This document shows, in pieces, positions 50,529 to 60,863 of a stretch of DNA of 64,000 nucleotides. Origin of the DNA: Geomicrobium sediminis (lineage in GTDB: Bacteria > Bacillota > Bacilli > Bacillales > Marinococcaceae); the NCBI RefSeq assembly GCF_016908595.1, contig NZ_JAFBEC010000007.1, positions 214,383 to 278,382 of the forward strand, in the 5' to 3' direction. Below the pieces are notes generated by a model, which ran no database searches, was not told where the DNA came from, and saw only the letters and a list, made by a program, of their open reading frames with translations. The position numbers and the translations under genes were made by a program. How positions within the stretch are numbered: the first letter of the stretch is position 1; each line of letters starts with the position of its first letter.

Positions 50529-52418
50529 TTACGCTCTTTTCATTTTGCTAGGGATTAACTGTTTCAATTCATTAATCACTTCAGAAGTCGTTAACCCAAG
50601 TTCTTCATAGATTAAGCCGACACTGCCGTGCTCAATGTAACGATCTGGAATTCCCATTCGCTTCACTGGCATCGATGCAAGTTGCTCGTCATGTAAAAAT
50701 TCAAGCACAGCACTTCCAAAGCCTCCAAGTAAAGCTGCTTCTTCAATCGTTAAAATTGGTAAGCCTTCTTCCCCAATTTCACGGAGTTGCTTTTCATCAA
50801 GCGGCTTTGCAGAGTTTGCATTCACAACACGTACTGAAACACCGTTTTGTTCCATGTACTCTGCTGCTTCTTCTGCTAATGGAAGCATCGTTCCGAAAGC
50901 TAAAATGACAGCATCGCTACCTTCTTTAACGACTGGCCATTGCCCAACCGGTACAGCTTGTAACTCTTCGTCCATATGAACACCATATCCATTACCACGA
51001 GGGTAACGAACAGCCATTGGACCATCATCGTTCTTATACGCCGTGTAGATCATATGCTGCAATTCATTTTCGTCTTTAGGCATTAGAATCTTCATGTTCG
51101 GGAGATGGCGCATATAATTGATATCAAATACACCTTGATGTGTCTCTCCGTCACCACCAACAAGACCTGAGCGATCGATTCCAAAAATGACATTTAAATT
51201 CTGTCTACATACATCGTGTACGAGCTGATCATAGCCCCGTTGTAAAAACGTAGAGTACACACCAAACACCGGTTTTAACCCTTGCGTTGCAATACCTGCA
51301 GCCATCGTTGTTGCATGCTGTTCCGCAATTCCTACGTCAAACATACGGTCAGGGAATTTGCTCGCAAATCGGTCTAATTTTGTACCACCTGGCATTGCTG
51401 CTGTAATTGCAACAACACGCTCGTCTGTTTCTGCAATCTTTGCGACCGTATCGCTAAATACTGCACTATAAGCTGGAGGTCCTGACTTCTTTTGCATATC
51501 TCCAGATTCAATTGCGTACGGACCAGGTCCATGCCACGCACCACTAGCGTCGAGTTCCGCTGGTTCGTAGCCTTTTCCTTTTTTCGTGAGCACATGCAAA
51601 ATGACTGGACCTTTCGTCTTCTTTGCGTATTGAATATGGCGATGAAGGTCATCAAAGTCATGGCCATCAATTGGTCCGTAATACGTAAAGCCCATTTCTT
51701 CAAAGAACATTCCCTTTGATAGCAAGTACTTTAAACTATCTTTAAGACGCTCTGCAGTAGACGAGATTGGACCACCAAGTGCTGGAATCTTCTTGATTAA
51801 GTACTCCAAGTCTTCTTTCGTACGCTTGTATCCACCATTTGAACGGAGTCGTCCTAGAATGTTGTGAAGCGCACCGACATTTGGAGCAATGGACATTTCA
51901 TTGTCGTTAAGAACGACTGTCAAATCGACTTGCTCATGACCGATATGGTTAAGCGCCTCAAGCGCCATTCCACCAGTTAACGCCCCATCACCAATGACAG
52001 GAACGACATGGAACTGTTCTTTTTTAAGATCACGTGCAAGTGCCATTCCCATTGCAGCGGAAAGTGATGTCGAGCTATGACCAGCTTCCCAAACGTCATG
52101 CTCACTTTCAGTCATTTTTGGGTACCCGCATAAGCCTTGGTATTGTTTTAGCGTGTCAAAACGATCGGCTCTACCCGTTAAAATCTTATGAACGTATGCT
52201 TGATGACCGACATCAAACAGAAATTTATCCTTTGGACTTTCGTACATTTTATGGAGCATTAACGTCAGTTCGACAACTCCAAGGTTCGGACCTAAATGCC
52301 CACCAGTAACGGATAATTTGTTCACAAGAAATGAACGAATCTCAGTTGCAAGTTCTTTTAATTGTTTCGTCGAATAACTTCTTAAAAACTCGGGATCTTG
52401 AATGGCTTCTAAATTCAT
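50529..52418 (-). CDS. dxs: 1-deoxy-D-xylulose-5-phosphate synthase
   Basis: 629 residues, the first and committed enzyme of the MEP isoprenoid route. TPP motif [20 protein letters not shown] to NDNEMS, substrate histidine region [20 protein letters not shown], and transketolase pyrimidine domain with [19 protein letters not shown]. It supplies the isoprenoid units for ispA, undecaprenol, menaquinone and the crt cluster. Confidence 0.97.
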   Translation of the reverse strand: MNLEAIQDPEFLRSYSTKQLKELATEIRSFLVNKLSVTGGHLGPNLGVVELTLMLHKMYESPKDKFLFDVGHQAYVHKILTGRADRFDTLKQYQGLCGYPKMTESEHDVWEAGHSSTSLSAAMGMALARDLKKEQFHVVPVIGDGALTGGMALEALNHIGHEQVDLTVVLNDNEMSIAPNVGALHNILGRLRSNGGYKRTKEDLEYLIKKIPALGGPISSTAERLKDSLKYLLSKGMFFEEMGFTYYGPIDGHDFDDLHRHIQYAKKTKGPVILHVLTKKGKGYEPAELDASGAWHGPGPYAIESGDMQKKSGPPAYSAVFSDTVAKIAETDERVVAITAAMPGGTKLDRFASKFPDRMFDVGIAEQHATTMAAGIATQGLKPVFGVYSTFLQRGYDQLVHDVCRQNLNVIFGIDRSGLVGGDGETHQGVFDINYMRHLPNMKILMPKDENELQHMIYTAYKNDDGPMAVRYPRGNGYGVHMDEELQAVPVGQWPVVKEGSDAVILAFGTMLPLAEEAAEYMEQNGVSVRVVNANSAKPLDEKQLREIGEEGLPILTIEEAALLGGFGSAVLEFLHDEQLASMPVKRMGIPDRYIEHGSVGLIYEELGLTTSEVINELKQLIPSKMKRA

Positions 52419-52547
52419 GCCTTATCCCCACTTTCTTTATAAAATCAGCGATGATTTGTTAGTATTCTTCAATCCTTAACAATCCATGTGTTGTCCTTTA
52501 TTGTACTTTTTCTTAATCGAAAAAGCCAACGAAAAGAGTTTACACGT

Positions 52548-53441
52548 TTATCGGTCACGTTTTGCAACGTAATGAAGAATTTGTAATAGATCATCTGCCT
52601 CAATCGACAACCGCTCTAGCGCATCTTCTGCAGTGGTGATATGTTGATTGAGTTTCTCTTTTGCACCTTCTAGTGTTAACAAGCTCGGATACGTACTCTT
52701 TTTATTGGACGTGTCACTACCCGTTGGCTTACCGATCAGTGCTTCGTCACCTTCAATGTCCAAAATATCATCTTTAATTTGGAAAGCAAGACCTAAATGT
52801 TTCGCAAATGTTCGAAGGTATTCAAGGTCCCTTTCTGGTGCTTGACCGATCACTCCTCCAGCTTCCACTGCAAATTCTAGGAGTGCACCGGTTTTGTGGC
52901 GATGAATCCATTCAAGTTCTAGAAGAGTTAATGAGCGGTCTTCACCCTCAATGTCTTCAACCTGACCACCAACCATTCCACGAGCTCCACTCGCTTCAGA
53001 TAAGCGCTTCGTGAGCCATAATAAGTCACGAGGAGTCATTTCATCTTCAGCGATTGAACTAATGAGTGCAAAGCTTTCCGTTAGAAGAGCGTCACCTGCT
53101 AGAATCGCAAACGCCTCACCATACACACGATGGTTCGTTGGTTTGCCTCTACGATAATCATCATCATCCATACTCGGCAAGTCGTCATGGATAAGTGAAT
53201 AGGTGTGAATCATTTCCAGTGCTGCTCCAACGTTGTATGCCGCTTGTGATACATTGCCATAACTTTTTGCAGTAGCAACGAGCAGTATTGGGCGAATTCT
53301 CTTTCCGCCTGCGTTTAACGAATAAAGCATCGCTTCTTTAATTTGCTTTGGACAATCAACACTTTCGATGTGATCAATCATCGTTTTCGTTATAACAGGC
53401 ACATGCTCCTGTAGTAAGCGCTCAACCGCAGTATTGGTCAC
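52548..53441 (-). CDS. ispA: Farnesyl diphosphate synthase (polyprenyl synthetase)
   Basis: 297 residues. First aspartate-rich motif [20 protein letters not shown] (chain-length region), second motif [13 protein letters not shown] near residue 225, and [18 protein letters not shown] near 50. Length and the Bacillus order xseA-xseB-ispA-dxs identify it as the YqiD/IspA enzyme. Its start overlaps the xseB stop by four bases. It makes FPP, the CrtM substrate. Confidence 0.96.
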   Translation of the reverse strand: MTNTAVERLLQEHVPVITKTMIDHIESVDCPKQIKEAMLYSLNAGGKRIRPILLVATAKSYGNVSQAAYNVGAALEMIHTYSLIHDDLPSMDDDDYRRGKPTNHRVYGEAFAILAGDALLTESFALISSIAEDEMTPRDLLWLTKRLSEASGARGMVGGQVEDIEGEDRSLTLLELEWIHRHKTGALLEFAVEAGGVIGQAPERDLEYLRTFAKHLGLAFQIKDDILDIEGDEALIGKPTGSDTSNKKSTYPSLLTLEGAKEKLNQHITTAEDALERLSIEADDLLQILHYVAKRDR

Positions 53442-53689
53442 GTGCGATCCTCCTCACTCATTTGAAAAGCCTCTACTTCCCCATCCTCATTGACGATTTG
53501 GTCCATTTTCTTTTCAACATGTTGGAGTTGTTCATGGCATTGTTTTGACAGTGTCATGCCTTGTTGGTACATATCAATCGCTTTTTCAAGCGGGACATCG
53601 CCTGCTTCTAATTGATTAATTATCTCTTCAAGAGACGTCATTGCTTGTTCAAATGTCAGCTTCTCATCATTGGTTGTTTGATTCGTCAC
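53438..53689 (-). CDS. xseB: Exodeoxyribonuclease VII small subunit
   Basis: 83 residues, helical, with [20 protein letters not shown] and [20 protein letters not shown], the XseB pattern. GTG start after AAAGGAG. It overlaps xseA by 23 bases and ispA by four. Confidence 0.94.
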   Translation of the reverse strand: MTNQTTNDEKLTFEQAMTSLEEIINQLEAGDVPLEKAIDMYQQGMTLSKQCHEQLQHVEKKMDQIVNEDGEVEAFQMSEEDRT

Positions 53690-55055
53690 GGTGTTCTACT
53701 CCTTTCAACATCCCGTCTGGGTTGTTTTGTATTTCTTTGACAACACCTTCAATCTGTCCGTCTTGCACATGAACGGTGATTGAGTCGCCAACACTCACAT
53801 CGGCTGCTTTTGTAACGAGTTCTTCGTTAGAATACGTCGCTGAATACCCACGCTTGAGCGTACCTAACGGATTAAGAATCGTTAACTTTGCAATAAGCTG
53901 ATCATATCGATTTGCTTTGTCAGAGTACTGATGTTTTAAAGCACGGTGCAGTTTGTCATCTAAGCGTTGTAACGCTTCTGATTTCTGTTGATACAACTCA
54001 TATGGGTTTACCCGTTTAAGGCGATTAAGTAACTGTTCTTCGTACTGTTTACGTTCTGTTACAAGTCGCTTTGTTGCCCGATTTAACTGTTCTAACGAAC
54101 GATCAAGCTCTTGTTCTTTCTGGCGTAACAGTTGCGCAGGGTATTTAAAGGCATATGAAGATTGAAAACGACGTAACCGATCTCTTTTACTAACGAGTTG
54201 TTGGTTCGTGGCTTTTTGTAACCGTCGATGGTTAACGAGTAATTTATCGTTCCATTCTTGTAAAGAAGGAACGGCTAGCTCAGCAGCTGCTGTCGGCGTA
54301 GCGGCACGAACGTCCGCCACAAAATCGTGCAATGTCACATCGGTTTCATGGCCAACGGCTGAGATAATTGGCGTGTTTAATGAATGCGTTGTCTTCACAA
54401 GCTCTTCATCATTAAATGCCCAAAGCTCCTCGATGGAACCTCCTCCACGACCAGCGATAATAACATCTGCTTGACTTTGGTCTGCTTGTCTTAACGCACG
54501 AATAATGGATGGAACCGCATTAGGTCCTTGTACAGCTACAGGATAAAGTGTAATTAAAGCAATTGGATAACGACGTTTGATCGTCGTATAAATGTCTCGA
54601 ATAACCGCGCCTGTTTTCGAAGTCACAACGGCAACTTCTTTAGGAAAACGAGGCAATGGCTTTTTTAACATGGGATCAAAATAGCCCTCTCGCTCCAACT
54701 TGCCTTTTAATTGTTCATAAGCAAGATAAAGTTGACCAATTCCATCTGGCTCCATCTGCTTCACATACAATTGATACTGACCGTACGGTTCATACACCGA
54801 TATATTGCCTGTAATGAACACTTTCATGCCATTTTCTGGTTGAAAACGTAAAGCGCGATTATTTCCTGCAAACATAACAGCAGAAATTCGCGCTCGATCG
54901 TCTTTTAACGTGAAGTACATATGCCCACGACTATGATGTTTAAAGTTTGAAATCTCACCGTAAATGAATACACGCTCCAATGAAGGACTCGTTTCAAGTA
55001 ACGTCTTGATTTGTCTAGTAACTTGTGAGACGGATTGATGCTTATGATCTGTCAT
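53667..55055 (-). CDS. xseA: Exodeoxyribonuclease VII large subunit
   Basis: About 462 residues. N-terminal OB domain ([20 protein letters not shown], then [20 protein letters not shown]), catalytic domain with [18 protein letters not shown] and [20 protein letters not shown], and a C-terminal coiled coil. The ATG at 55053-55055 is preferred to an upstream codon because it gives the normal N-terminus; it overlaps the end of folD by 14 bases. Confidence 0.95.
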   Translation of the reverse strand: MTDHKHQSVSQVTRQIKTLLETSPSLERVFIYGEISNFKHHSRGHMYFTLKDDRARISAVMFAGNNRALRFQPENGMKVFITGNISVYEPYGQYQLYVKQMEPDGIGQLYLAYEQLKGKLEREGYFDPMLKKPLPRFPKEVAVVTSKTGAVIRDIYTTIKRRYPIALITLYPVAVQGPNAVPSIIRALRQADQSQADVIIAGRGGGSIEELWAFNDEELVKTTHSLNTPIISAVGHETDVTLHDFVADVRAATPTAAAELAVPSLQEWNDKLLVNHRRLQKATNQQLVSKRDRLRRFQSSYAFKYPAQLLRQKEQELDRSLEQLNRATKRLVTERKQYEEQLLNRLKRVNPYELYQQKSEALQRLDDKLHRALKHQYSDKANRYDQLIAKLTILNPLGTLKRGYSATYSNEELVTKAADVSVGDSITVHVQDGQIEGVVKEIQNNPDGMLKGVEHRDESNNQ

Positions 55056-55905
55056 TACAGCGACCCAACCTTTTAGCTGCAAGTACAGTGTTGTGTAGAA
55101 GCATCGTGATTGTCATTGGGCCGACACCACCTGGGACGGGTGTAATCCAGCCAGCAATTTCTTTCGTTTCATCAAATTGCACATCACCGATTAACTTTCC
55201 GTCAACGCGATTAACACCAACATCAATGACACATGCTCCTGGTTTAATTCCTTCAACACCGATCATTTGTGGTCTACCTACAGCTGCAATAAGAATATCT
55301 GCATCTAGTGTATGTTTATACAAGTCTTTCGTTTTTGAATGGCAATACGTTACTGTTGCGTTTTCATTGAGCAAAAGCTGCCCTACAGGCTTTCCTACAA
55401 GGTTACTTCGTCCAACAATGACCGCATGTTTGCCTTCAATCTCAATACCTGTTAACTTGAGCATTTCAATAATACCAAGGGGTGTGCACGGCACGAATCC
55501 TTCGCCGCCAGAAAGAAGTTGTCCGACATTTTCAGGATGAAAACCGTCAACATCTTTATGAGGGGAAATCTCATCGAGTACGACAGTCTCATCGATGTGT
55601 TTAGGTAACGGTAACTGCACGAGAATACCATGTACAGAAGAGTCTTCGTTTAGCGTACGAATTTCTTCCACGAGCTCGGCTTCTGTAAATGACTCCGGGT
55701 GTCTTTTAACGACAGACGTAATGCCGGCTTGTTCACATGCCCGCTCTTTGCCTTTAACATAACTATGAGACGCGGGATCGTCTCCAATAAGAATTACTGT
55801 CAAAGAAGGTATTGTTCCTTGCTCAATCAATTGCTCAACGTCTTCTTTAATACGAGATCTTGTTGTTTTAGCTATCTCTTTACCGTCGATCAGGTTCGCT
55901 GTCAT
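55042..55905 (-). CDS. folD: Bifunctional methylenetetrahydrofolate dehydrogenase/cyclohydrolase
   Basis: 287 residues. Motifs: DDPASHSYVKGKERACEQAG with the catalytic Lys, ILVQLPLPKHIDETVVLDEI, and VIVGRSNLVGKPVGQLLLNE near the NADP site, ending ITPVPGGVGPMTITMLLHNT. Interconverts methylene-, methenyl- and formyl-THF. It overlaps nusB by 26 bases. Confidence 0.97.
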   Translation of the reverse strand: MTANLIDGKEIAKTTRSRIKEDVEQLIEQGTIPSLTVILIGDDPASHSYVKGKERACEQAGITSVVKRHPESFTEAELVEEIRTLNEDSSVHGILVQLPLPKHIDETVVLDEISPHKDVDGFHPENVGQLLSGGEGFVPCTPLGIIEMLKLTGIEIEGKHAVIVGRSNLVGKPVGQLLLNENATVTYCHSKTKDLYKHTLDADILIAAVGRPQMIGVEGIKPGACVIDVGVNRVDGKLIGDVQFDETKEIAGWITPVPGGVGPMTITMLLHNTVLAAKRLGRCNDRS

Positions 55906-56314
55906 TTTGAGTTCCCGCCTCTTTTGGATAGTTCTTTAAGATCGTCGCAAGCACTCCGTTTACGAATCGGCCTGCTTCTTCCTCACCGAATGCTTTCGCA
56001 GTGTTAATTGCTTCGTTTAGCGTTACGTGAGGTGGAATATCATCTCGATGCATCAATTCGTACACTGCTAAGCGAAGCACGGCGAAGTCGACATTGTTTA
56101 AACGTTCAACTGTCCAATGCTGCAGCTGTTCTTTGATTTGTGCATCAATGACGTCAAGGTTATCTAACGTGCCTGGAATCACGTCGTCTAAATACTCATC
56201 ACTGATTTCATCTTCATCAAGCGCAAACCGGAGAGCTTCCTTCCAGTTTACGCCTGTCATTTCAACTTGAAAAAGAGCTTGTACAGCTCGAACTCTTGCC
56301 CATCTACGATTCAT
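55880..56314 (-). CDS. nusB: Transcription antitermination factor NusB
   Basis: 144 residues, all helical. RRWARVRAVQALFQVEM at the start and VDFAVLRLAVYELMHRDDIP, with LNEAINTAKAFGEEEAGRFV and NGVLATI, are the NusB pattern. Works with NusE/S10 on boxA in rRNA operons. AAAGGAG precedes the ATG. Confidence 0.96.
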   Translation of the reverse strand: MNRRWARVRAVQALFQVEMTGVNWKEALRFALDEDEISDEYLDDVIPGTLDNLDVIDAQIKEQLQHWTVERLNNVDFAVLRLAVYELMHRDDIPPHVTLNEAINTAKAFGEEEAGRFVNGVLATILKNYPKEAGTQNDSEPDRR

Positions 56315-56340
56315 GCTTTACTCCTTTATTTGCGAGCGTA

Positions 56341-56760
56341 TTATTCTGATAGACGCTCGGGTACAAATGCTTCATTCGCTTCTTCTTCTTTCTCAAAGTG
56401 AATGCCAACGACATGCACATTGATGCTCTCAAGCGCAATGGCTGTCATCGTCTCAAGCGCTTGCTGAATGTTCTTTTGAACTTTAATTGCAACATCTGGA
56501 ACAGAAATTCCATAATATGCTACAACGGTAACATCAATCGTTACACCTTCTTCTCCAAGCTCTACTTTTACACCCTTACCGTGCATCTTCTTACCAAAAC
56601 GCTCGGCAACGTCTGATGCAAAGTTGCCTCTTAACGTTGATACACCTTCAATCTCTGATGCAGCTAATCCGGCAATGACTTCAATAACTTCTGGTGAAAT
56701 TTCTACCTTGCCTAAATCGTTCTCTTGTTCTTCAAGGTCAAGTAGTTGATATTCATTCAT
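56341..56760 (-). CDS. yqhY: Asp23/Gls24 family protein (YqhY)
   Basis: 139 residues, with KVEISPEVIEVIAGLAASEI, VSTLRGNFASDVAERFGKKM and VTIDVTVVAYYGISVPDVAI, followed by KVQKNIQQALETMT, the Asp23 pattern. In B. subtilis yqhY is co-transcribed with accB and accC, and its loss disturbs acetyl-CoA carboxylase; those partners are absent here. It precedes nusB by 26 bases. Confidence 0.93.
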   Translation of the reverse strand: MNEYQLLDLEEQENDLGKVEISPEVIEVIAGLAASEIEGVSTLRGNFASDVAERFGKKMHGKGVKVELGEEGVTIDVTVVAYYGISVPDVAIKVQKNIQQALETMTAIALESINVHVVGIHFEKEEEANEAFVPERLSE

Positions 56761-56779
56761 CGTGTCGCCCTCCTAATCA

Positions 56780-57148
56780 TTACTCTTGATCACTAGACTG
56801 TTCTTCAAGCTGTTTCTCTTGCTCTTCACGCAAACGATCCATTCGATAATGTCTGAACACTGGGTATTCCGAGAGATTGTCTGGAATCTTCTTCGTTTCA
56901 AGTAAAATGATCTTCACGATGTTTTTGTTTCTTGCCATATGATAACTCTCATCATATTCGTTTTCTTTTGTATATCGCTTTAAGCTATCATAATCTTCTT
57001 CTTGAATCGAAACAGGGTGAGGGTTTTCCTCTGTTGCCTCTTCCACATAACCAACTTCAAATTCTACGATTTGAATGTTGTCGTTTTTTAAATTTCGTGT
57101 TTGTTCTAGTATTGACTTTGCACCTTCTGTTAAGTCGTTCCATTCCAT
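56780..57148 (-). CDS. Hypothetical acidic protein in the accBC position
   Basis: 122 residues, not recognised. No membrane segment or signal. The central part (NIQIVEFEVGYVEEATEENP, NIVKIILLETKKIPDNLSEY and PVFRHYRMDRLREEQEKQLE) could be a small alpha/beta domain with a charged tail. It lies between the spoIIIA terminator and yqhY, where B. subtilis has accB-accC, and is 19 bases from yqhY, so it is probably co-transcribed with it. Confidence 0.65.
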   Translation of the reverse strand: MEWNDLTEGAKSILEQTRNLKNDNIQIVEFEVGYVEEATEENPHPVSIQEEDYDSLKRYTKENEYDESYHMARNKNIVKIILLETKKIPDNLSEYPVFRHYRMDRLREEQEKQLEEQSSDQE

Positions 57149-57250
57149 GAAGTGCCATCTCCTAACTTCTAACCATTACAAGGGTTTGTCATCAGTTGAT
57201 TATATCACGATAGATGAGTGATTTCACCTGTTAGGGAAAAACGATCACAA

Positions 57251-57293
57251 GAAAAGGGAATCACCGATCATTGATCGAATGATTCCCCTTTTC
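57251..57293 (-). terminator. Terminator of the spoIIIA operon
   Basis: A long stem: GAAAAGGGAATCA pairs with TGATTCCCCTTTTC (one bulge), continued by CGATCA/TGATCG near the loop. The minus-strand T content after it is moderate (CTTTTC then TTG). It directly follows the spoIIIAH stop. Confidence 0.75.
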
Positions 57294-57295
57294 TA

Positions 57296-57958
57296 TTATT
57301 GATTCATATGGTAAGAAACTGCTACAGAACGATTACCGATTTGCTCTTGTGCAATGCGATTAATTTCTACAACTTCAGCTTTAGAAAGTTCTTCTGTTTG
57401 AACAAAAACTTTCACTTCATCCGTGTCACTCATTACGAGTACATCTTCATAACCTTGTGCTGCAATGCGTTGTTCAAGGTTTGATTCTTGCTCGCTAATT
57501 TTTTGAAGCGCTTCGTTTTGTTCATGCGCACTATTTTTTTGCTCAGTAGTCGTGTCACTTGAAGCAATGGTATTCGTATTCGCTTCACGTGCTTCACTAC
57601 GCGCTTCTTCACGTTCGATTCGTAAAGCACTAAACGTTTCACTTCCATCTAATCCTGCCGCAACATCGACACTGTCCGTCTCTTCGTTTCCTTCTTCATT
57701 TCCTTCATCGTCAGCTGGCTCATCTTCATTTACACCTTCGATTTCACCATTCCACTCTTCAACGACGACAGCTTGATCTGGGTTTTCTTCTAAATATTGC
57801 TCCCAAAGTTCACCTTCGAAATCCTCTAACGATTGATTATCGTTAATCAGGGACGCTTCTTGCGTCGTAGGGCTTTGTGGCCCAAAGAAGTAAACTCCTA
57901 AAACTGCAACTAAACTTAACATTGTTAACAACCAAACTGTTTGTTTTTTCAAGACCAA
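57296..57958 (-). CDS. spoIIIAH: Stage III sporulation protein AH
   Basis: About 220 residues. Start chosen at TTG 57956-57958, nine bases after AAAGG inside the end of spoIIIAG, giving MVLKKQTVWLLTMLSLVAVL as membrane anchor, like B. subtilis SpoIIIAH. A long Glu/Asp-rich, low-complexity stretch (about residues 45-150) is longer than I would expect and is followed by the EscJ/PrgK-like ring domain (EDVLVMSDTDEVKVFVQTEE). In the mother-cell membrane it binds forespore SpoIIQ across the intermembrane space. Confidence 0.93.
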   Translation of the reverse strand: MVLKKQTVWLLTMLSLVAVLGVYFFGPQSPTTQEASLINDNQSLEDFEGELWEQYLEENPDQAVVVEEWNGEIEGVNEDEPADDEGNEEGNEETDSVDVAAGLDGSETFSALRIEREEARSEAREANTNTIASSDTTTEQKNSAHEQNEALQKISEQESNLEQRIAAQGYEDVLVMSDTDEVKVFVQTEELSKAEVVEINRIAQEQIGNRSVAVSYHMNQ

Positions 57959-57959
57959 A

Positions 57960-58610
57960 TCACTCATCCTTTCCAAGTTGTTTAGGCATTACAGATACGC
58001 GGTGAGCAGGAACATCAAGTGTTCTCGTGACCGCCTCTATTACCCATTCTTTTCTTTGCATACTCTCGACTCCATTAGCGACGACTAGAACCCCAGTAAC
58101 ATCTGGTTTATCAACACGGATAAGAAGTGGTTCTTCAGTTCCCCCTTGTTGAACGAGAACGAGTGTCTCTTCCTCTGTTCCTTCATCAAGCGTACGGTTT
58201 CCACCTTCTGTATCTGCTTCATCCGTTGTTTGTTGACGAATGCTGCGATCCTTCTCATACACTTTGCTCTCGGTTTCTTTTACATTAACGACGACGTCCA
58301 CGTTTGAGATTCCGTCAATGGTTTCTAGTGCTTGTTGCAACCGTTCCCCATAAGCTTGTTCAATGAGTTGAAATTCGGTTGCAGCATTCGCTGACGGTTT
58401 GGATTGTTCAGTATTTCTTGCCACCGGTTCATTTTGCACTTCACCATTTTGCAACATCCCATCATCTTCATCGTCACCACTTGTCCCGATCATCATGAGC
58501 AATAGCCCAAGAACGATAAGTCCTACGATGTAATACCAACGGATTTTTTTCGGGCCATTTGACGATTGGCTGATTAATTCTTTGAATTTTGAAGTGTCCT
58601 TATTAGCCAT
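57960..58610 (-). CDS. spoIIIAG: Stage III sporulation protein AG
   Basis: 216 residues. One membrane segment (WYYIVGLIVLGLLLMMIG, about residues 25-42), then the ring-building domain (ERLQQALETIDGISNVDVVV, then NVKETESKVYEKD and VDKPDVTGVLVVANGVESMQ). In B. subtilis it forms a large ring in the SpoIIIA-SpoIIQ channel. It overlaps spoIIIAF by eight bases. Confidence 0.95.
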   Translation of the reverse strand: MANKDTSKFKELISQSSNGPKKIRWYYIVGLIVLGLLLMMIGTSGDDEDDGMLQNGEVQNEPVARNTEQSKPSANAATEFQLIEQAYGERLQQALETIDGISNVDVVVNVKETESKVYEKDRSIRQQTTDEADTEGGNRTLDEGTEEETLVLVQQGGTEEPLLIRVDKPDVTGVLVVANGVESMQRKEWVIEAVTRTLDVPAHRVSVMPKQLGKDE

Positions 58611-59205
58611 TCAGCCCCTCCTCCTCAAGGCTGACTTGTATCATTTGCTCATCAACCTCCCAAATTTCTGCAAGGCGAGCACGCACTTCGCTTAGTATTG
58701 AATCCTCATCTACTGTCTCTTCTACAGTTTCATGCGCATTGACTGTTACTTCTTTTACCGGTTCGATTGCTGCAACGGACGTATTTCTTTGGTCATCCGC
58801 ATCACTTACTAAGACGTTGATCCCTCCTTCATGTACAGAAATTGCGCGAAAGGACAGGTCGAACTCTCCTTCAAGCTCTGCTTGTGCTTCACTGCTAAGA
58901 CGAGCAGCTACTTGTTCTGAGATATATGCATCATGTGCGGCTTGTATTTCTATTTTCTCTTGATTTATTTTATTTTCCATTTCAGTTGCTCCTTCGTAAA
59001 ATGAAAATCCATTTAAATCAAACCACTCTGAAGGGTCTGTATGAACAAGATCAAATACCGGTTGCAAAAGAAGTACGATCATCATAAGACCAAGAACAAG
59101 GTCCGCATAACGCTTCATCGTTGACGTTGGTAATAACAACTCCAAAATAATCGCTAACAATAAAAATACGATGAGTGTCGTTACCCAATCATGAAAATAT
59201 TCCAT
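58603..59205 (-). CDS. spoIIIAF: Stage III sporulation protein AF
   Basis: 200 residues. Two N-terminal membrane segments (WVTTLIVFLLLAIILELLLP and LVLGLMMIVLLLQPVFDLV) and a soluble domain after about residue 75 related to the SpoIIIAG ring-building fold. The ATG follows GAGGTGAT. Seventh of the eight operon genes in mother-cell expression. Confidence 0.93.
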   Translation of the reverse strand: MEYFHDWVTTLIVFLLLAIILELLLPTSTMKRYADLVLGLMMIVLLLQPVFDLVHTDPSEWFDLNGFSFYEGATEMENKINQEKIEIQAAHDAYISEQVAARLSSEAQAELEGEFDLSFRAISVHEGGINVLVSDADDQRNTSVAAIEPVKEVTVNAHETVEETVDEDSILSEVRARLAEIWEVDEQMIQVSLEEEGLNG

Positions 59206-59212
59206 TTTCGTA

Positions 59213-60454
59213 TCACCTCACCATCAACGCTAAATTGCCTGATGATATTATGATCGTTACAGCTAAGAAAAACATTAAACAGACGACCGAAACAGCGGCA
59301 AACATGAACATAACTGTTTTAGCAAACAAGCTCATTACCGAACCAAGCGCACCTCCGCCAAGTGGTTGCATGATTGCGCTCGTAATTTGAAACGTGATCG
59401 CAAGTGCTAGAATTTTCAGCGCTGGAAAAACAGTAATAACAAACAAGATCGCAAGGCCTGCTAGTCCAATTGTATTTTTCAGTAAGAGCGATGCTCCAAT
59501 GACGGTGTCTGTTGCATCAGTAAACATTCGCCCTACAACGGGCACGAAATTACCGGCAATGTACTTTGCAGTACGAAGCGTGACCCCATCATGAACCGCT
59601 GATGTTGCACCTTGAACAGAGATTGTTGCTAAAAAGATCGTCAAGAACGCACCGAGTGTTCCCATTGCAACATTTCGAATGAGTGTAGCAAGTCTCGTTA
59701 ATTGAAACTTCTCACTCATACTACTGACGACGCTAACGATTGCTGAAACAAACAACAATGGCAATACAAACCGTTCAATTAACAGACCACTCGTATTAAC
59801 AAGAACGATAATTAGTGGATGAAAAAGCGCTGCTGATGTAGCCGCTCCAGTCATCGCTAAAAGAGCGAGTACCATCGGCAACAGTGAGATCATAAAGTGA
59901 ACCATGTTTGCAACCGCTTCTTGTGCGTAACTCATTGCAATATAAAAACTGTTCATGCTAATGACGATCAGCACAGTAAACGTTACGCCATAAGCAACTT
60001 TACTAACCGCGTCATGCTCAAAGGCATTTTGCAACGCTCGTAGCACCATGCTAAATACAGCTAGTAAAATGAGCGTACCGAGTAGTGCAATGTTTGCGGT
60101 GAGTTCATGGAACAAGTAGCTGAGCAACGCTTTTAACCATTCCATCGGATTAAATGTATGCTCGCCTTGAAGAAATTCTGTAAATGGTGCTTTTTGGCTT
60201 TCTGGAAGAAATGACTCGTAATCACGTCGAATGTCTTCCCAAAACGTTTCTATTTCCGAAAATCCGAGACGATCGAGTTGCTCGTCCATTTGTTCAGTAA
60301 TCTCATCTTGCGCTTCTACTTGATGCTCCTCTTCCGTATAGGTTGACGAGTCATTTGGAAACGTCAGTGAATCGTCTTCTGCAAAGCTCGTGGTTGGAAA
60401 AAGAAAAAAGACGGTTGTGGCAACGAGTAGTGTGATGAACCGTTTCACTTGCAT
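59213..60454 (-). CDS. spoIIIAE: Stage III sporulation protein AE
   Basis: 413 residues. N-terminal signal sequence (FITLLVATTVFFLFPTTSFA), an acidic soluble stretch, then about seven membrane segments with the conserved GLLIERFVLPLLFVSAIVSV and NFVPVVGRMFTDATDTVIGA. It is thought to be the permease-like core of the channel. The exact start is uncertain: ATG 60454, GTG at 60457 or GTG two codons on. Confidence 0.95.
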   Translation of the reverse strand: MQVKRFITLLVATTVFFLFPTTSFAEDDSLTFPNDSSTYTEEEHQVEAQDEITEQMDEQLDRLGFSEIETFWEDIRRDYESFLPESQKAPFTEFLQGEHTFNPMEWLKALLSYLFHELTANIALLGTLILLAVFSMVLRALQNAFEHDAVSKVAYGVTFTVLIVISMNSFYIAMSYAQEAVANMVHFMISLLPMVLALLAMTGAATSAALFHPLIIVLVNTSGLLIERFVLPLLFVSAIVSVVSSMSEKFQLTRLATLIRNVAMGTLGAFLTIFLATISVQGATSAVHDGVTLRTAKYIAGNFVPVVGRMFTDATDTVIGASLLLKNTIGLAGLAILFVITVFPALKILALAITFQITSAIMQPLGGGALGSVMSLFAKTVMFMFAAVSVVCLMFFLAVTIIISSGNLALMVR

Positions 60455-60463
60455 CACTCTTTC

Positions 60464-60859
60464 TTACCCTGGAATTAAGGAAATCACCGTTTCAATGAGC
60501 ACATTAAAAATCGGGATGGCCATGACGACGATTAGCACCTTTCCGGCAAGTTCAATTTTTTGGGCAATCGCTCCTTGATCAGCGTCTCTTGCAATCTGTG
60601 CACCGAACTCGGCAATGTAAGCAATCCCGATAATTTTTAACATCGTTTGCAAATAAACCATATTGATGTTTGCATGCGTTGCTAACGTTTCGACGAGTTG
60701 GAAGGCCATGACAATGTGGTCCAACAGAAACAAGAAAATCATTGCGCCAACAAAGAGCGTCAATAAAAAAGCGAACGCTGGCTTTTGCTCTTTTAAAATC
60801 ATTGCTAAAAACGCAGAGATTAGGCCAAAGCCAACGATTTGAATCATGTCTATAGACAT
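60464..60859 (-). CDS. spoIIIAD: Stage III sporulation protein AD
   Basis: 131 residues with about four membrane segments (IVGFGLISAFLAMILKEQKP, FAFLLTLFVGAMIFLFLLDH) and the conserved MLKIIGIAYIAEFGAQIARD. Member of the mother-cell SpoIIIA channel complex; spaced by four bases from spoIIIAC. Confidence 0.95.
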   Translation of the reverse strand: MSIDMIQIVGFGLISAFLAMILKEQKPAFAFLLTLFVGAMIFLFLLDHIVMAFQLVETLATHANINMVYLQTMLKIIGIAYIAEFGAQIARDADQGAIAQKIELAGKVLIVVMAIPIFNVLIETVISLIPG

Positions 60860-60863
60860 AAAA

